From the NCBI RefSeq assembly GCF_019393635.1, contig NC_057862.1, positions 243,584,941 to 243,648,940 of the forward strand: DNA of 64,000 nucleotides, written 5' to 3'. Both the position numbers and the translations under genes were made by a program. Shown here in pieces: positions 12,361-22,403 of this stretch (positions are counted from its first letter, which is position 1; every line of letters starts with the position of its first letter). The notes under the pieces are model-generated. The model saw only the letters and a program-made list of their open reading frames with translations, searched no databases and had not been told where the DNA came from. This DNA is from Dromiciops gliroides. Its lineage: Eukaryota > Chordata > Mammalia > Microbiotheria > Microbiotheriidae.

Positions 12361-15055
12361 TACATTACTCCCCTTGTACCGAGGACAATACATTCCATAA
12401 TGTCTGGTCTCTGTAGTTTTATAGTCCTATTCGTAATGAATATAAGGTTATGTTTGTTATTTAGGACTTTTAAGATGGCAAATGTTATCCTAATGAATGG
12501 ATGTTGCTTGCTAATAATATATTAAGGGAAAATTCTAAACTCCTGAGCAAAGGCTCTATTCTTCTTCTTCTAAGGAGCAAGCCTCTAAACTATTTCCCTT
12601 GATAACAGAAAAAGCTAGTTGGAGACAGAAGAAAACTCCTTAGGGATACTTTGTCTATTTTCTATTTATGCAATTTATTGCAATTTCATTATGCTGTCTA
12701 ATACTTCTGAACTATGGGAAAGATTTCTCTCTTTTCAAATTTATAATAATGTTCATCCCAGCCCACATAAAATAATTTCTTGTAGCACTAGCCTCAACTG
12801 AAAACATATTTCTACATCCTAAGCAGAAGATGAGCTTTCCAATACTATGCTGGCTCTACCATTGAACTAAACACTACCATAAGACTCCTAGGAACTAGAA
12901 AAGAAACATTTCTAATGTGTGTCAAAAACAAAACTTTTCTGTATAATAATGGAAAGCTTATGAGCCATCTCCAAAGAGTGCTGACAAGTAGATGCAGTAT
13001 GGATGCCTGTTACTCTCTGTGACAGCTAGCCTGAGGTTCTGGTACTCTCTCACAAACTAAGGGTTATTTGTGGCAGGGGGCCACCAAGGGGAAGAGAACC
13101 AACTTCTAGTAGTGCTAATCCTAAAGGTGTTAATACTTCAACTAGGGTGGTACCCCTTTTGTGATACAATTCTCCATAGATCTCTGGGAGTTGACTTGAC
13201 TGTTGGAATTGGTAAAGCTCTTGCTTGGCCAGATAACTTGTGGAAAAAACATCCTGAGTTCTATGATCCAATCCGTAGTAATATTTTTGGGAGGACATTT
13301 TTGGTAGCTATTTGTGGAGCTGCCACCTTCCCCCAAATCCAATAGCTGATAGGAGATCACAGCCTTCTGCCTTCCCTTACAAAACCCTACTCTTCCTCCA
13401 CACTGTAACCTCCAATCCCATGATACCTCAATTCTTTCCCAAGCCATCTCCACTGCACTAGCCACTCTCTCCTCTTCTTCCCATTCTGAATCTTTGGTGA
13501 ACCAATTCAGGTCTATACTGTCCTCTTCCCTAGTTTCCCTCTATTGAATACCCCTAGTTTGACTATTTAATGAAAGGTATGTAAAGTTTACTCTAATATG
13601 TTCATGCTGGAAACTATAACTGCAAAAACTGTAACTATTCAAATTTGCTCAAAAAGACAAACTTTGATTGTTTCACTTTTTCATGAAAGGGTACAAACTT
13701 TTAAATGTGTGTGATTCTCAGGATGATAAAAAATGGTAGCAAAAATAATCATGATAAGAAAGTATATAATACTTACCTCACAGGACTGTTATAAGGATCA
13801 AGTGAAATAATGCATAATAAGCAAGGATTTTACCTTAAAGTAATACACACACATACATACACACAGAGATACACACATCTATATCTATAGATACATATAC
13901 AAATATACATCTGTTGTGACAATGATGACGATGATAATAGTAACTTAAATTTACTAATGATACACAACTTTGGGGATTTTAAGTTTTAGGAATGATTAGA
14001 AATAAACTGATCCTATAATTTCCAAACTATCTAAAGATTAGTTACAAAATCTTTGAAGTTTCATTGCAGTCTTTTCCCAGGGAATCATCTTTGTTTCACA
14101 CACATTGTCACGAATAAAAGAAATGTCTAAATAGATTGTCAAATTACAAAATATGTTCCCCAGTTAAGGGTACATTAGAGAGCTTGTGTTACTTTTCCAC
14201 ACTCTAAGAAATATCTAGAGATAACTTACTTAATTTGAGCCTTATTTTGTTGAAAGGAAACCTTATAGCACCCAAACTAAACTTTAGATCATTTAACTTA
14301 GATTAGAGGATGTTCCATATTATACCTCATTGGTTTAATAGCTTTCCAAGAAGGGAAAGAACATTAGACAAAATCTTAGGGGACCATTAATTTGTTGTTG
14401 TTTTTTAAGCAAAGGAAACAAGATTTTTTTTTTTTTCAAAATTACTAGAATTATCTGTTACATATCTTCCCTACAGTGGAGGATAAAGTCTACACCTAGG
14501 TCATATTAATATAGCTCCACATGTAGTTGGGTTTTCAACTTATGGGAAATCATCAAACACCTGAGGGGAATTTTATATTTAAATGTTTTCAGTTTCGTGA
14601 TATAGAGAAGTTCTGACACATCGGACTTTTATTTAAAATGGTATAACTTTTATTTAAGGAAATAGCGATGAAGTAATTTATAATTTCCTTGGTACAAAAC
14701 CAAAGGATGCATTTTCAAACTTACACTGAGTACAACCACCTCTGATCCAGCTGTAGGTGGGTGAAAAAAAAAATCAAATGGTGGAAATGTTTTCAGCAAT
14801 AAAGCTAAAGCACAGCCATATAAACTTGTAGTATTTGCCATAAAGTGTATTTCTGAGGATCATCTATGTAAAAGTGCTTTACAAACGTTAAAGTTCTATG
14901 TATCAGTTATGATGTTGGTAACTAAAGTTATGTAAGCTAATTCATAACCATTGCTTTTCTAAGTTTTAGGAATGATTAGTAAATGAAAAAATCAATAGCT
15001 CACTTTTATATAGTGTACTTTGCAGTTTACACAGTGCTTTCCTAATATTTAAGGT
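12361..15055. other. Intron sequence without recognised repeat or gene
   Basis: Unassigned AT-rich sequence apart from a CA/TA-type simple repeat (13,845-13,910). Open frames at 13,050-13,465 overlap on both strands and show no known domain. A 19-bp motif AAGTTTTAGGAATGATTAG occurs twice, at 13,981 and 14,961. Confidence 0.5.
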
Positions 15056-15470
15056 ATAGGAGCAAGATGAGAAGCCAACAAGAGACAAAAAATGGGCAGT
15101 GAGAGAGGTAGGAGAAAAGTTATAATACTACTGTGTGATGGAAATGGGGAGACAGGAGGGGATGCCTAATCCACTAGTCCATAATATTAAATGCCACTTA
15201 GATGGGTCAAGGAGGGTAAGCTTGCACAGAAAAGTTGACTGGTTTGATAATATAGAAGAAAATTTAGAGTTGTTTCAGTAGAATGGTAGGGATGGAAACC
15301 CAATCAAAAGGGTTAGCAAGTAAATGAGTAGTTGATGAGGCAGTAGAAATAGTGAGTGGAGACTTATTTCTACCAGTTTAACAGCAAGAGAAAGAATAGA
15401 GTATGAAGGTTTGAGAGAATGGAACTGTAGATGGATAGCTGTTTTAGGAGATTACAGATCTCAGTATGTT
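15056..15470 (-). mobile_element. L2/CR1-type LINE fragment, antisense (left part)
   Basis: Purine-rich GAGAGGTAGGAGAAAAG-type sequence like the antisense L2 ORF2 at 6.7-7.4 kb. The right part resumes at 15,760-16,045 after a SINE pair. Confidence 0.5.
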
Positions 15471-15487
15471 TTTTATTTTATTTATTT

Positions 15488-15616
15488 ATTTTTTTTGGTG
15501 AGGCAATTGAGGTTAAATGATTCTCCCAGGGTCACACAGCTAGTAAGTGTCAAGTGTCTGAGGCTGGATTTGAACTCATGTGCTCCTGAATCCAGGGCCG
15601 GTGCTCTGTCCACTGC
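15488..15616 (-). mobile_element. CORE-SINE, left arm of head-to-head pair
   Basis: Tail and core in reverse complement. It lacks the last 15-20 bases of the head and stops at GTCCACTGCA, where the opposite copy begins. Confidence 0.85.
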
Positions 15617-15735
15617 AGAGAGATTCAGGAGGACCTGAGTTCAAATCCAGCCTCAGACACTTGACACTTACTAGCTGTGTGACCCTGGGAGAATCACTTA
15701 ACCCTCATTGCCCAGCCCCCACTCCCCTCCCCCCC
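15617..15735 (+). mobile_element. CORE-SINE, right arm of head-to-head pair
   Basis: Starts at GATTCAGGAGGACCTGAG without the A-box head, then runs through the core to the CTCATTGCCC tail. With its neighbour it forms an inverted repeat with arms of about 110 bp. Confidence 0.85.
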
Positions 15736-15759
15736 TAAATAGATTCTTAAAAAAGAAAG

Positions 15760-16045
15760 AAAGACTCAGTAGAGATGCATGAGTGAGAGATGTGCAAAGT
15801 AATGGAGAAGAAAAGGGGAGATAGGTCTGAGGGTAGAGGTGGAGGGATTAACTTAGCTAAGGCTGAATAACACTTTTGAGACTGGAAGAATGAAGCTGAA
15901 ATAGGAAGTCGAGGAGTCAGGGAGCTCCCATAGATAGCCTTGATCTCAGTAAATCAGGGGGAAAAAATCATATGCTGAAAATTAAGGGAGAAGGGGTGGT
16001 TTGAGGCTTGAGAGAAAGGTATAGTAAGGGCTTAATATGATGGGG
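15760..16045 (-). mobile_element. L2/CR1-type LINE fragment, antisense (right part)
   Basis: Continuation of the purine-rich antisense LINE interrupted at 15.47-15.74 kb. Confidence 0.45.
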
Positions 16046-16049
16046 CAAC

Positions 16050-16500
16050 CAGGTGAAGCAGCTAGATGACACAGTGGATAGTGTTCTGGGCCTGGACTCA
16101 AGAAGACCTGACTTTCGGTTTTTGTTTTGGTTTTTTTTAGTGAGGCAATTGGGGTTAAGTGACTGTCACATACAGGGTCACACAGCTAGTAAGTGTTAAG
16201 TGTCTGAGGCCGGACCCGAACTCAGGTCCTCCTGACTCCAGGGCAGGTGCTCTATCCACTGCGCCACCTAGCTGCCCCAAGAAGACCTGACTTTCAATCC
16301 AGCCTCAGATATATATTAGTTGTGTGTCCCCATGGCAAGTCATTTAACCTATGTTTGCCTCAGTTTCCTCATCTGTAAAATGGGGATAATAATAACACTT
16401 ACCCCCCCCCCCACCATTGTTGTGAGAATCAAATGAGATAATAGTTGTAAAGTGCTTTGCAAACTTAAAACACTATATAAATATTTTGGCTTTGAAACAG
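16050..16500 (+). mobile_element. Older MIR/Ther-type SINE split by a younger SINE
   Basis: The head (GCAGCTAGATGACACAGTGG) is at 16,059-16,116. The element resumes at 16,279 with core, CTCAGTTTCCTCATCTGTAA and the AAAGTGCTTTGCAAAC end. The interruption is the SINE at 16,117-16,278. Confidence 0.85.
16117..16278 (-). mobile_element. Young CORE-SINE nested in a MIR/Ther element
   Basis: Perfect 17-bp target-site duplication AAGAAGACCTGACTTTC at 16,100-16,116 and 16,279-16,295. AATTG-tail subfamily, complete. Confidence 0.95.
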
Positions 16501-16589
16501 CTGTTGTACAATGTGAATTTCAAAAAAAAAAATAATAATATCCATGCTGCAGTGAGGACCTATTTGATTGAAATGATTCAGCACAAAGT

Positions 16590-16745
16590 TGCATTAGATT
16601 CAGGTAGGTAGGGTAGCATTATCCCTATCTTACAAAAAAGAAAACAACTTCAGAAGGATAAGTGATTCACTTGAGTCCCCACAATCAGTAAACAGTAGAA
16701 TTCAGGTTTCCTGACTCCAGACTCAGTGATTTCTCCACTATAAAT
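16590..16745 (-). mobile_element. MIR remnant
   Basis: Reverse MIR pattern: CTTACAAAAAAGAAAACAAC, AAGTGATTCACTTG, TTCCTGACTCCAGACTC. Confidence 0.6.
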
Positions 16746-16919
16746 CACTGCCTAGTATCAGAAGGAATGAAGGTTCAATTGCTTCTACAGATAAAATAAA
16801 GGCTTTCAATACCAAAAACTAGACATTTTCACTACAAGTTGACCTTAAGAGATCAATCTAGTCCAGCCCTCTTATTTTACCTTTAGGATTTACTTTAAGG
16901 TGTTTTTTTTTCCTGTTAG

Positions 16920-17233
16920 GCATATAAAGCTCTTTACAACCTAAACTTTCCTACTTTTCCAGTCTTCTTGCACATTACTCCCCTCCATTCAATAGTACAG
17001 CCACACTGGGCTATCTGCTATTCCTCATCTGATGCTGTCTCCATGTCCCATTTCCATGTCTTTGTACAGACTATGCCCCATGCCTGGAATATGCACCTTT
17101 CTCACCTTTACATTCTAAGATCCCTGGTTTCCTTCAAGACTAGATCTTAACCACTTCTGACAAGAGGCATTTTGTGGTCCGGAGGGCTGCTAGTGCCTTC
17201 TCATCCAAGGTTACCCTGTCTTTTCTGTTTATA

Positions 17234-17272
<39 letters not shown>

Positions 17273-17365
17273 TTCTCTCACCACATTATAAGATCCTTAA
17301 GGGCAAAGGATGATTCATTTTTGCCTTTGCATATGCTACCAAAGTAGCACAGTACTTTGGTACAC
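16920..17365 (+). mobile_element. L2 3' end with internal AC repeat
   Basis: CTCTTTACAACCTAAACTTTCC, CATGCCTGGAATATGC, then AAGATCCTTAAGGGCAAAGG follow L2 3' order. An (AC)n tract lies at 17,235-17,269. Confidence 0.7.
17235..17269. repeat. (AC)n microsatellite
   Basis: About 17 uninterrupted AC units. Confidence 0.95.
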
Positions 17366-17380
17366 AGTAAAAGCTTAATA

Positions 17381-17636
17381 CTATGGGGTAACTAAGTGGA
17401 TAGAATTCTGGGCCTGGACCCAAGGAAAACCTAAGTTCAAATCCAGTCTCACACTTACTTGTGTGACCTGAGGTAAGCCATTTGACCTCAGTCTGTCTCA
17501 GGTTTCTCCTCTGTAAAATGGGAATATGATAGTAACTACCTCCCAGGGTTGTTATGAGAATCAAATAAGAGAGCATCCGTAAAGTGCTTTGCAAATCTTA
17601 AAAATCCATAAAAATGCTAGCTATTATTATAAGTGA
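17381..17636 (+). mobile_element. MIR/Ther-type SINE, sense
   Basis: GGGTAACTAAGTGGATAGA head, B box, core, TCCTCTGTAAAATGGGAAT and AAAGTGCTTTGCAAAT end. Near full length, no clear duplication. Confidence 0.8.
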
Positions 17637-17639
17637 TTC

Positions 17640-17870
17640 TTGATTATTTACTTTTAACAGTCAGTCACATTTATACAGTGTTTGCCAATAACTAAGTCAT
17701 CTCGTACAACATTTCATTTGATCCTCCCGAGGGAGGTTAAGTGACTTGCCCAAGCAAGTCCTCACAGATATCAGTGTAGTTGGCAAAGCCAAGAGTCAGG
17801 GACTAGAATCAGAGGATCCTGATTCTTAAACCTGATGCTCCTTCCAGTATACCATATTGCCTCTGAATCA
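17640..17870 (-). mobile_element. MIR remnant
   Basis: Reverse MIR: AGGTTAAGTGACTTGCCC, then a diverged head ending ATACCATATTGCCTC. Confidence 0.6.
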
Positions 17871-18040
17871 AATCCATCGTAAAGATCTGTTTAATTTGTT
17901 CCACTAGGACTGGACATTCTTATATCACTTAGCACAAATCATTTTGGATTAAATCGCTTCCAAGAGACTGGCACATAAAAATATCTTTCGTTAAAGTACT
18001 TCCCCTGCCCCAACCCATGCTAATTACAGAAAATGCATAC

Positions 18041-20113
18041 CTGCTCTATTTCCTTTGAATGGGTTGTCCGGTTTTCTCCCAAGCCTCCAGGTTGGTCATT
18101 TTCCCATGGTAATTTATTTTTTCCTTTTCCTGCACTTAACACCCTTCGAGTACAGATAGTCTGATCAGCAGATGGACTATAAGAGCCATACATTTGCATA
18201 CTATCCCTTGAATGGTCACCACAGTGACAGTGTGCACTTTGAGTTCTGTTACCTGCCAGAAGCCAGTCTGTGTCTGCTCCATGGGGCAAGTGGGTTGCTC
18301 TTCCCTGGGCAGAAGATGGCATGAGTATTGCATATTCCACAAATCCCTGTTCTGTTAGCCTTGGAAGAGTTTTCCTAGCTAATCTGGCTTGCACAGCATT
18401 CATCACTCCATCTCCATTGTCTTGAAGTTCAACAGCATCAACAACTCTGAAAAGTACACTGGTTTTACCTGAGCCCATTGAAGATGCCAATACAGCAAAG
18501 GCCTCCAGAGCAGCTTGGCGTACCCTACGCTTACTATCGACTAGAGCTGGGGCAAGGCCAAAAGCCAGTTTGGGCAAGTCAAAATCCTCACTTGGATAGG
18601 TCAGCAAGGAGCAAATGCTTATATTCACCACCTCTTCTCTCACTCTGGAATGCTTATGTTTGAGATGTTCCAGTAATAAACGCAGCACCTGTTGAGGTCC
18701 TACTTCCTTCATCAGCTTAAGAAAAATTTTCATGTATTCTTGCTTGATCACCAACTTGTTGTCGGCTAGTACTTTGACTGTGGCAGCAATGATTGGGCCC
18801 AAGAATTGTTGTACCTGGTCTCCAAGACGTGTCACCAACAGGTGCAGTACCTGAAGTGTGCCATGGACCACTTTGAAGTTAGAATCATCTAACAAGTTAT
18901 ACAATAAGCTAATGAAACCTACGAGACTAGAATGAGGAGTGGAGACAGGGCTAAACCTTCCCAGCACCTGCTTGAGTTCCTCCACAGCCTGAGTCCGACT
19001 CTTATAGTCATCCTGATCTAGCAACCTAGAATGCAGCTCCTGAGGAATAACACCAAATTTGAGGTGGCTGCTGGAAGGTGTTGCCGGGCAGGGGAGGGGA
19101 TCTTCAGGAAATTCAGAAGCTTCAAGTTCCAAATAATGAGGAACCTGACCCCCATACTGGGACTCGACACGACGATTGTAGTGTCTCCTCAGGGCTGAGG
19201 GCAGGCGAGAGATATAAGATAGAAACCGGTCTTGGCCCAGGCGTTCCCCTATTTGCTGCAGCGCAGAAAACGCTATCTCAGCCTCCTCTTCTTCCTCTTG
19301 TTCCCCAAGCTTGCGGGCCAGGGATAGGGTGACCTCGGTGAGATCAAGGCCAAACAAGAGATCGGGGGGAGTGAGCAAAATGGGGAGCAGGAGTGCAGTG
19401 GAAGCCCGGAGCCGGGCATCCGTGCTCTCCAGGCCTCGCTGTATGAGCGCCTGCAGCACCTGCACGGGGCTCCGCTTCAAACACTGGTGCAGGATCTGCA
19501 GTGCATCCTTCCTCAAGGCCGGGTTCTCTTCCCGCAGGGAGACCACGAGCTGCGGCAGAAGAGCCAGGCTGAAGGCTTCTTCCAGCTGACCCGCCTCCCC
19601 TTGACCCCGGAGCACGTCGGTGAGAAGTTGCAAGCAGAGTCGCTTCTCTTCCAGGACCCCCTCCACCAGTACCCGGCCCAGGGCCCGATACAGCGCTTCC
19701 TTCCGTCTCGGGAAACCGAGGCGCCCGCCCCGCCGGGGCAGGGCAGCCTGCAGAGCCTGGAAGGCCTCGGACGGCTCTGGCGCCGTGCGGAGGAGCTGCA
19801 GGAGCCGGGTCACCTCTTCGTCCCCTCCCGGCAGGCTCCCTCCGACCCTGGACCAGCCACTCGTGACGGCCTCCTCCGCTGGGAGAAAGAGGGCGGTCGT
19901 GGTCGGGGACAGGGCAGGAGGGGCCGCTGGGCAGGAGCCCTGATCGCCGGCGGCTCCACGGCAGCAATAGCTTTTCTCCTCTCTCATCGTCCGCCGAGGT
20001 CGGTTTTCATCAGTCTCTGGGGTGGAAGGGCGGCAGCTGCTCCGGGGCCGGTAGGCGCTGGGGATTAGGAACTGGGCCTGCGGCAGAAGAAGCACCGGGG
20101 GCGCGGACGCCAT
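18041..20113 (-). CDS. TOGARAM1: TOGARAM1 (FAM179B) first coding exon, N-terminal TOG1-TOG2 half
   Basis: TOGARAM1 is a TOG-domain microtubule-binding protein that regulates axonemal microtubules in the primary cilium. The exon encodes 691 residues before a phase-0 donor (CAG then GTATGC on the minus strand, GT at 18,040-18,039); reading on adds six intronic residues before a stop. Residues 1-97 are low-complexity and Pro/Ser/Ala-rich. Two helical HEAT-type TOG arrays follow, TOG1 at about 98-310 and TOG2 at about 353-600. An acidic Glu run (273-277) lies in TOG1, and the TOG2 part includes DSNFKVVHGTL and DSKRRVRQAALEAFAVL. Residues 600-691 form the linker towards the C-terminal TOG3/TOG4 exons, which lie beyond the left edge. 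The first ATG (20,113) is used; +4 is G. The next in-frame Met is residue 43. The frame has no lesion over 2 kb. It is divergent from KLHL28, as in other mammals. Identification is from protein-family recognition. Confidence 0.96.
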
Positions 20114-20249
20114 GGAGGGGCGTCAGGAAGCTGCGGCAGCGGGGAACCATCGCAGTCTCCTAGGGGCTCGATGGAGCCCTCCCCTCCCTTTTCTTCTCCA
20201 GGCTCCCGGGCTACAGAAGGGGAAAAAAAGCTGCCGAAGCCGGGGACCG

Positions 20250-20294
20250 GAGAGATTTCCTCCTCCTCTTCCTCCTCCTCCTCCTCTTCTTCTG
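20250..20294. repeat. TCC/TTC polypyrimidine tract in TOGARAM1 leader
   Basis: A nearly pure pyrimidine tract on the plus strand (purine on the TOGARAM1 sense strand), mostly TCC with a few TTC units, lies about 140-180 bp upstream of the TOGARAM1 ATG. Such mirror-type tracts can form triplex DNA and are length-polymorphic. Confidence 0.7.
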
Positions 20295-20427
20295 CAGCAG
20301 GCGCCACGGCCCCACTGGAGCGGAGCGCTCCCAAGCCGCCCCCGGCTACAGGAGGCAGCCCTCAACAAAATGGCCCCCGTCGCGGGCCCCAGACCCAGCC
20401 GCAGCCACCGGGCGTAACCAGGGGCAC

Positions 20428-20435
20428 CACGTGAC
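20428..20435. promoter_or_regulatory. CACGTGAC E-box (USF/MYC/TFE-type)
   Basis: A perfect CACGTG followed by AC lies in the intergenic part of the CpG island. USF, MYC/MAX and TFEB/TFE3 factors recognise this core, and the sequence does not say which. Confidence 0.45.
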
Positions 20436-20511
20436 CAAACCGACCGCTTCCATGGTGACCAGCCGGCGCGCGATCTCTTGACCCGGAATGAAATTTCTCA
20501 AGTGGTGGTGA

Positions 20512-20530
20512 GAATCCTGGGATATGTAGT
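20512..20530 (-). promoter_or_regulatory. ZNF143/THAP11-type motif (ACTACA..TCCCAG)
   Basis: On the minus strand the site reads ACTACATATCCCAGGATTC, matching the long composite element of many bidirectional CpG-island promoters that binds ZNF143 with THAP11/HCFC1. It lies between the two divergent genes, about 400 bp upstream of the TOGARAM1 ATG and 300 bp upstream of the proposed KLHL28 donor. Binding is inferred from the motif alone. Confidence 0.75.
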
Positions 20531-20662
20531 CTCCAAGACGTGCCTAACACACTCACCCCCACCCCCACTCCCGCTGAAATCGCCTGAAAGAGGCCTGGAG
20601 AAACCAGCTGGGAATGATTGCTAGGGGAGGGAAAGAGAGATGGATGAAGGCTGGGGCATAGG

Positions 20663-20711
20663 CGGAAGTGATGCGGCTTAATCTCGAGGCGGCGGGGCTC
20701 CGGGCGGAAGT
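20663..20711 (+). promoter_or_regulatory. Pair of ETS-like sites (CGGAAGT)
   Basis: CGGAAGTG at 20,663-20,670 and CGGAAGT at 20,705-20,711 match the GABPA/ELK core and sit about 40 bp apart just upstream of the probable KLHL28 first-exon donor. A weaker CCGGAAT lies at 20,483. ETS sites near the start are typical of TATA-less housekeeping promoters. Confidence 0.5.
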
Positions 20712-20714
20712 CCC

Positions 20715-20835
20715 CCGCCCTACTCGTGTGTGTCCGTCGGGGTTTGACTGGAGGCGAGTGAGGCTACGGCTCGGGTCTCTCTTGTTTCTGGTCCCTCCTG
20801 CTTCAGTCGCCGCCGGCACAATCCCCGGGACTCAG
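20715..20835 (+). other. KLHL28: Probable KLHL28 non-coding exon 1 (3' boundary only)
   Basis: In the CpG island, on the side facing KLHL28, ACTCAG followed by GTACTT makes a plausible donor with exon end at 20,835. The first coding exon begins at an acceptor, so a spliced 5' UTR exon is required, and this is the best candidate near the ETS sites. The 5' limit is arbitrary. cDNA is needed to confirm it. Confidence 0.5.
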
Positions 20836-21099
20836 GTACTTTCCATTGGCTCTCCAGAAGCCGTTTCGTTTCTGGCCGGTTCCCCGTGCGGGTAGGAGGA
20901 TCAGTTCGGGGGGGGGGGGCTCGGGGGCGGGACGGAGACACAGAGGAAGAGAAGCGGGGACTGAAAGACATCTCCGTGCAGGGCCGCTCGGACCCCGGAG
21001 CTAGGGGGGCGGCTGCCGCCCGCCTTCGTCGAGGCCCGGTGCCCCCGGAGCGGCCGAGCCTGGCGGAAAAGCTCCCTCCCTAGCATCCTTTATGCTCTC

Positions 21100-22230
21100 A
21101 GGCCCTCGGGGTAAATTGGTTAGGGTTGTTGTTGTTGTTGTTATTCCCTCCCCGGTCCCAGGTTTGGCTCAAGAAAGGATCTCTCCCTTCCCCATCTCTC
21201 CCCATCCGCTAATTCTTTTTAATATCAATTAAGGCAAGAAAGAAAGAAAACAACTCCAGATACCTCCCTTGTCCCTCAAACCACCTGCCACCTTCCTTCC
21301 TCAGATCAAGTCCTTTTTTATTCCAAGTGAAGGGAGCGATCCCCTCCCTCCTGCCTTCCCTTCTTCCAGGATCTCCATAGCTCCTTTTTTCGTCGCCAAG
21401 AGACCGAGACTGCAGATGTGTTACTTAGCAGATTAAGTTCTTGGCACCGTGGTCCTGAGAGAACTCTGCCCTGAGGGTTTGAGGAAGGATGGGAGAAGCC
21501 ATTCATCGGTATTTTTCAGGGAGAGCTGAACTACGGATATTTATTTATTTATTTATTTTTAAGATGTGGGGAGGAGGCAGTTTTCGCTCTTAGAAATTTA
21601 AGTGGTCACAAATAGAGGGCTAGCGGTCCTGGACTGATGGAGTGTAGAATCCCCAGGAATGTAGAAGATGAGTTTCTGCAGGAACAATACCTATGTATTT
21701 TGAAAACAGTACATTTTCTATTTTAGGACCGTCCTTTGGGGGAGAGTGGCATTTCTGAATTGCTATTTGAAATCTCAAAATGTCTTAATTCAAATAACCT
21801 GGTTATCTGCTGTTATAGGATCAAGGATGGTGTTTGTTACTAATTCAGATAATTGATCCACTTAGGCTACACAACATAAAATAGTTTTGTTTCAAGCTCA
21901 GAATGAATTTTGAACATCTTTTTTTTTTAGCACAATTGAATATTACAGTATTGTTGATATGTCTGAAGTTCTTGGAATTATCCTTTCTTAGTGGTGTTCT
22001 GGTTAATCACGGAAGGAAGATGTTTTGTTTTTATTTTAAGAAGGTGATTTAGTTTTTACAATATTGACGCGTTTGCATAACTTCATATGTATAATGGGTA
22101 TCATTTCTTGCCTTCTCAGTGGGTGACTAGAGGAATTTGCTGGAGAAAATTTGGAACAGAAAATAATGTTTTTTAAAAATTTGACATATTTGATATCAGA
22201 ATAATTTTGCTCATAGTTGTAACTTGGCAT
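21100..22230. other. Start of KLHL28 intron 1, no recognised element
   Basis: Mostly unique sequence downstream of the CpG island, with a short (TTG)n run at 21,127 and (TTTA)n at 21,538. No coding signal. Confidence 0.5.
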
Positions 22231-22248
22231 TGAAAACACCCATTTTAA

Positions 22249-22403
22249 GGGGGGCGGCTATGTGGCACAGTGGATAAAGCACCAGCCCTGAATTCAGGAG
22301 TACCCCGAGTTCAAATCTGGCCTCAGACACTTGACACTTACTAGCTGTGTGACCCTGGGCAAATCACTTAACGCCCATTGCCCTGTCCCTCCCCCCAAAA
22401 AAA
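22249..22403 (+). mobile_element. CORE-SINE (CATTGCC-tail subfamily)
   Basis: 17-bp target-site duplication GAAAACACCCATTTTAA at 22,232-22,248 and 22,404-22,420. Confidence 0.95.

Larger units (their letters stand above)
1..18040 (-). other. TOGARAM1: TOGARAM1 intron 1 (partial)
   Basis: From the exon-1 donor to the left edge no reading frame resembles the downstream TOGARAM1 exons (serine-rich linker, TOG3, TOG4), so intron 1 is at least 18 kb. It is filled with LINE and SINE remnants listed separately. All longer frames here trace to repeats or show no family resemblance. Confidence 0.85.
20114..20450 (-). other. TOGARAM1: TOGARAM1 5' untranslated region / proximal promoter (extent inferred)
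   Basis: GC-rich sequence directly upstream of the TOGARAM1 ATG with no splice acceptor in view. It contains a TCC/TTC triplet tract and an AAAATGGC element resembling a YY1 site (20,367-20,374). The transcription start was not determined; CpG-island promoters usually start diffusely. Confidence 0.5.
19300..21090. promoter_or_regulatory. CpG island with bidirectional TOGARAM1/KLHL28 promoter
   Basis: Base composition switches from AT-rich intron to GC-rich, CpG-dense sequence at about 19.3 kb and back at about 21.1 kb. It covers the 5' half of TOGARAM1 exon 1, the intergenic gap and the start of KLHL28. About 0.6 kb separates the TOGARAM1 ATG (20,113, minus) from the probable KLHL28 first exon. 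No TATA box is evident. The island carries no recent SINE, although SINEs are dense elsewhere. Confidence 0.9.

Noticed and set aside
13050-13465. Three overlapping frames of 82-107 codons as a possible exon
   Set aside because: They conflict on the two strands, lack known motifs and have no convincing splice pair.
18020-18040. Six-residue extension of the TOGARAM1 exon to a stop
   Set aside because: A good donor (CAG|GTATGC) in the right phase precedes it, and the family protein continues in further exons.
19311-20434. Several overlapping open frames of 80-207 codons on both strands in the CpG island
   Set aside because: They are alternate-frame shadows of TOGARAM1 exon 1 or result from few AT-rich stops in GC-rich DNA. 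None shows domain similarity.
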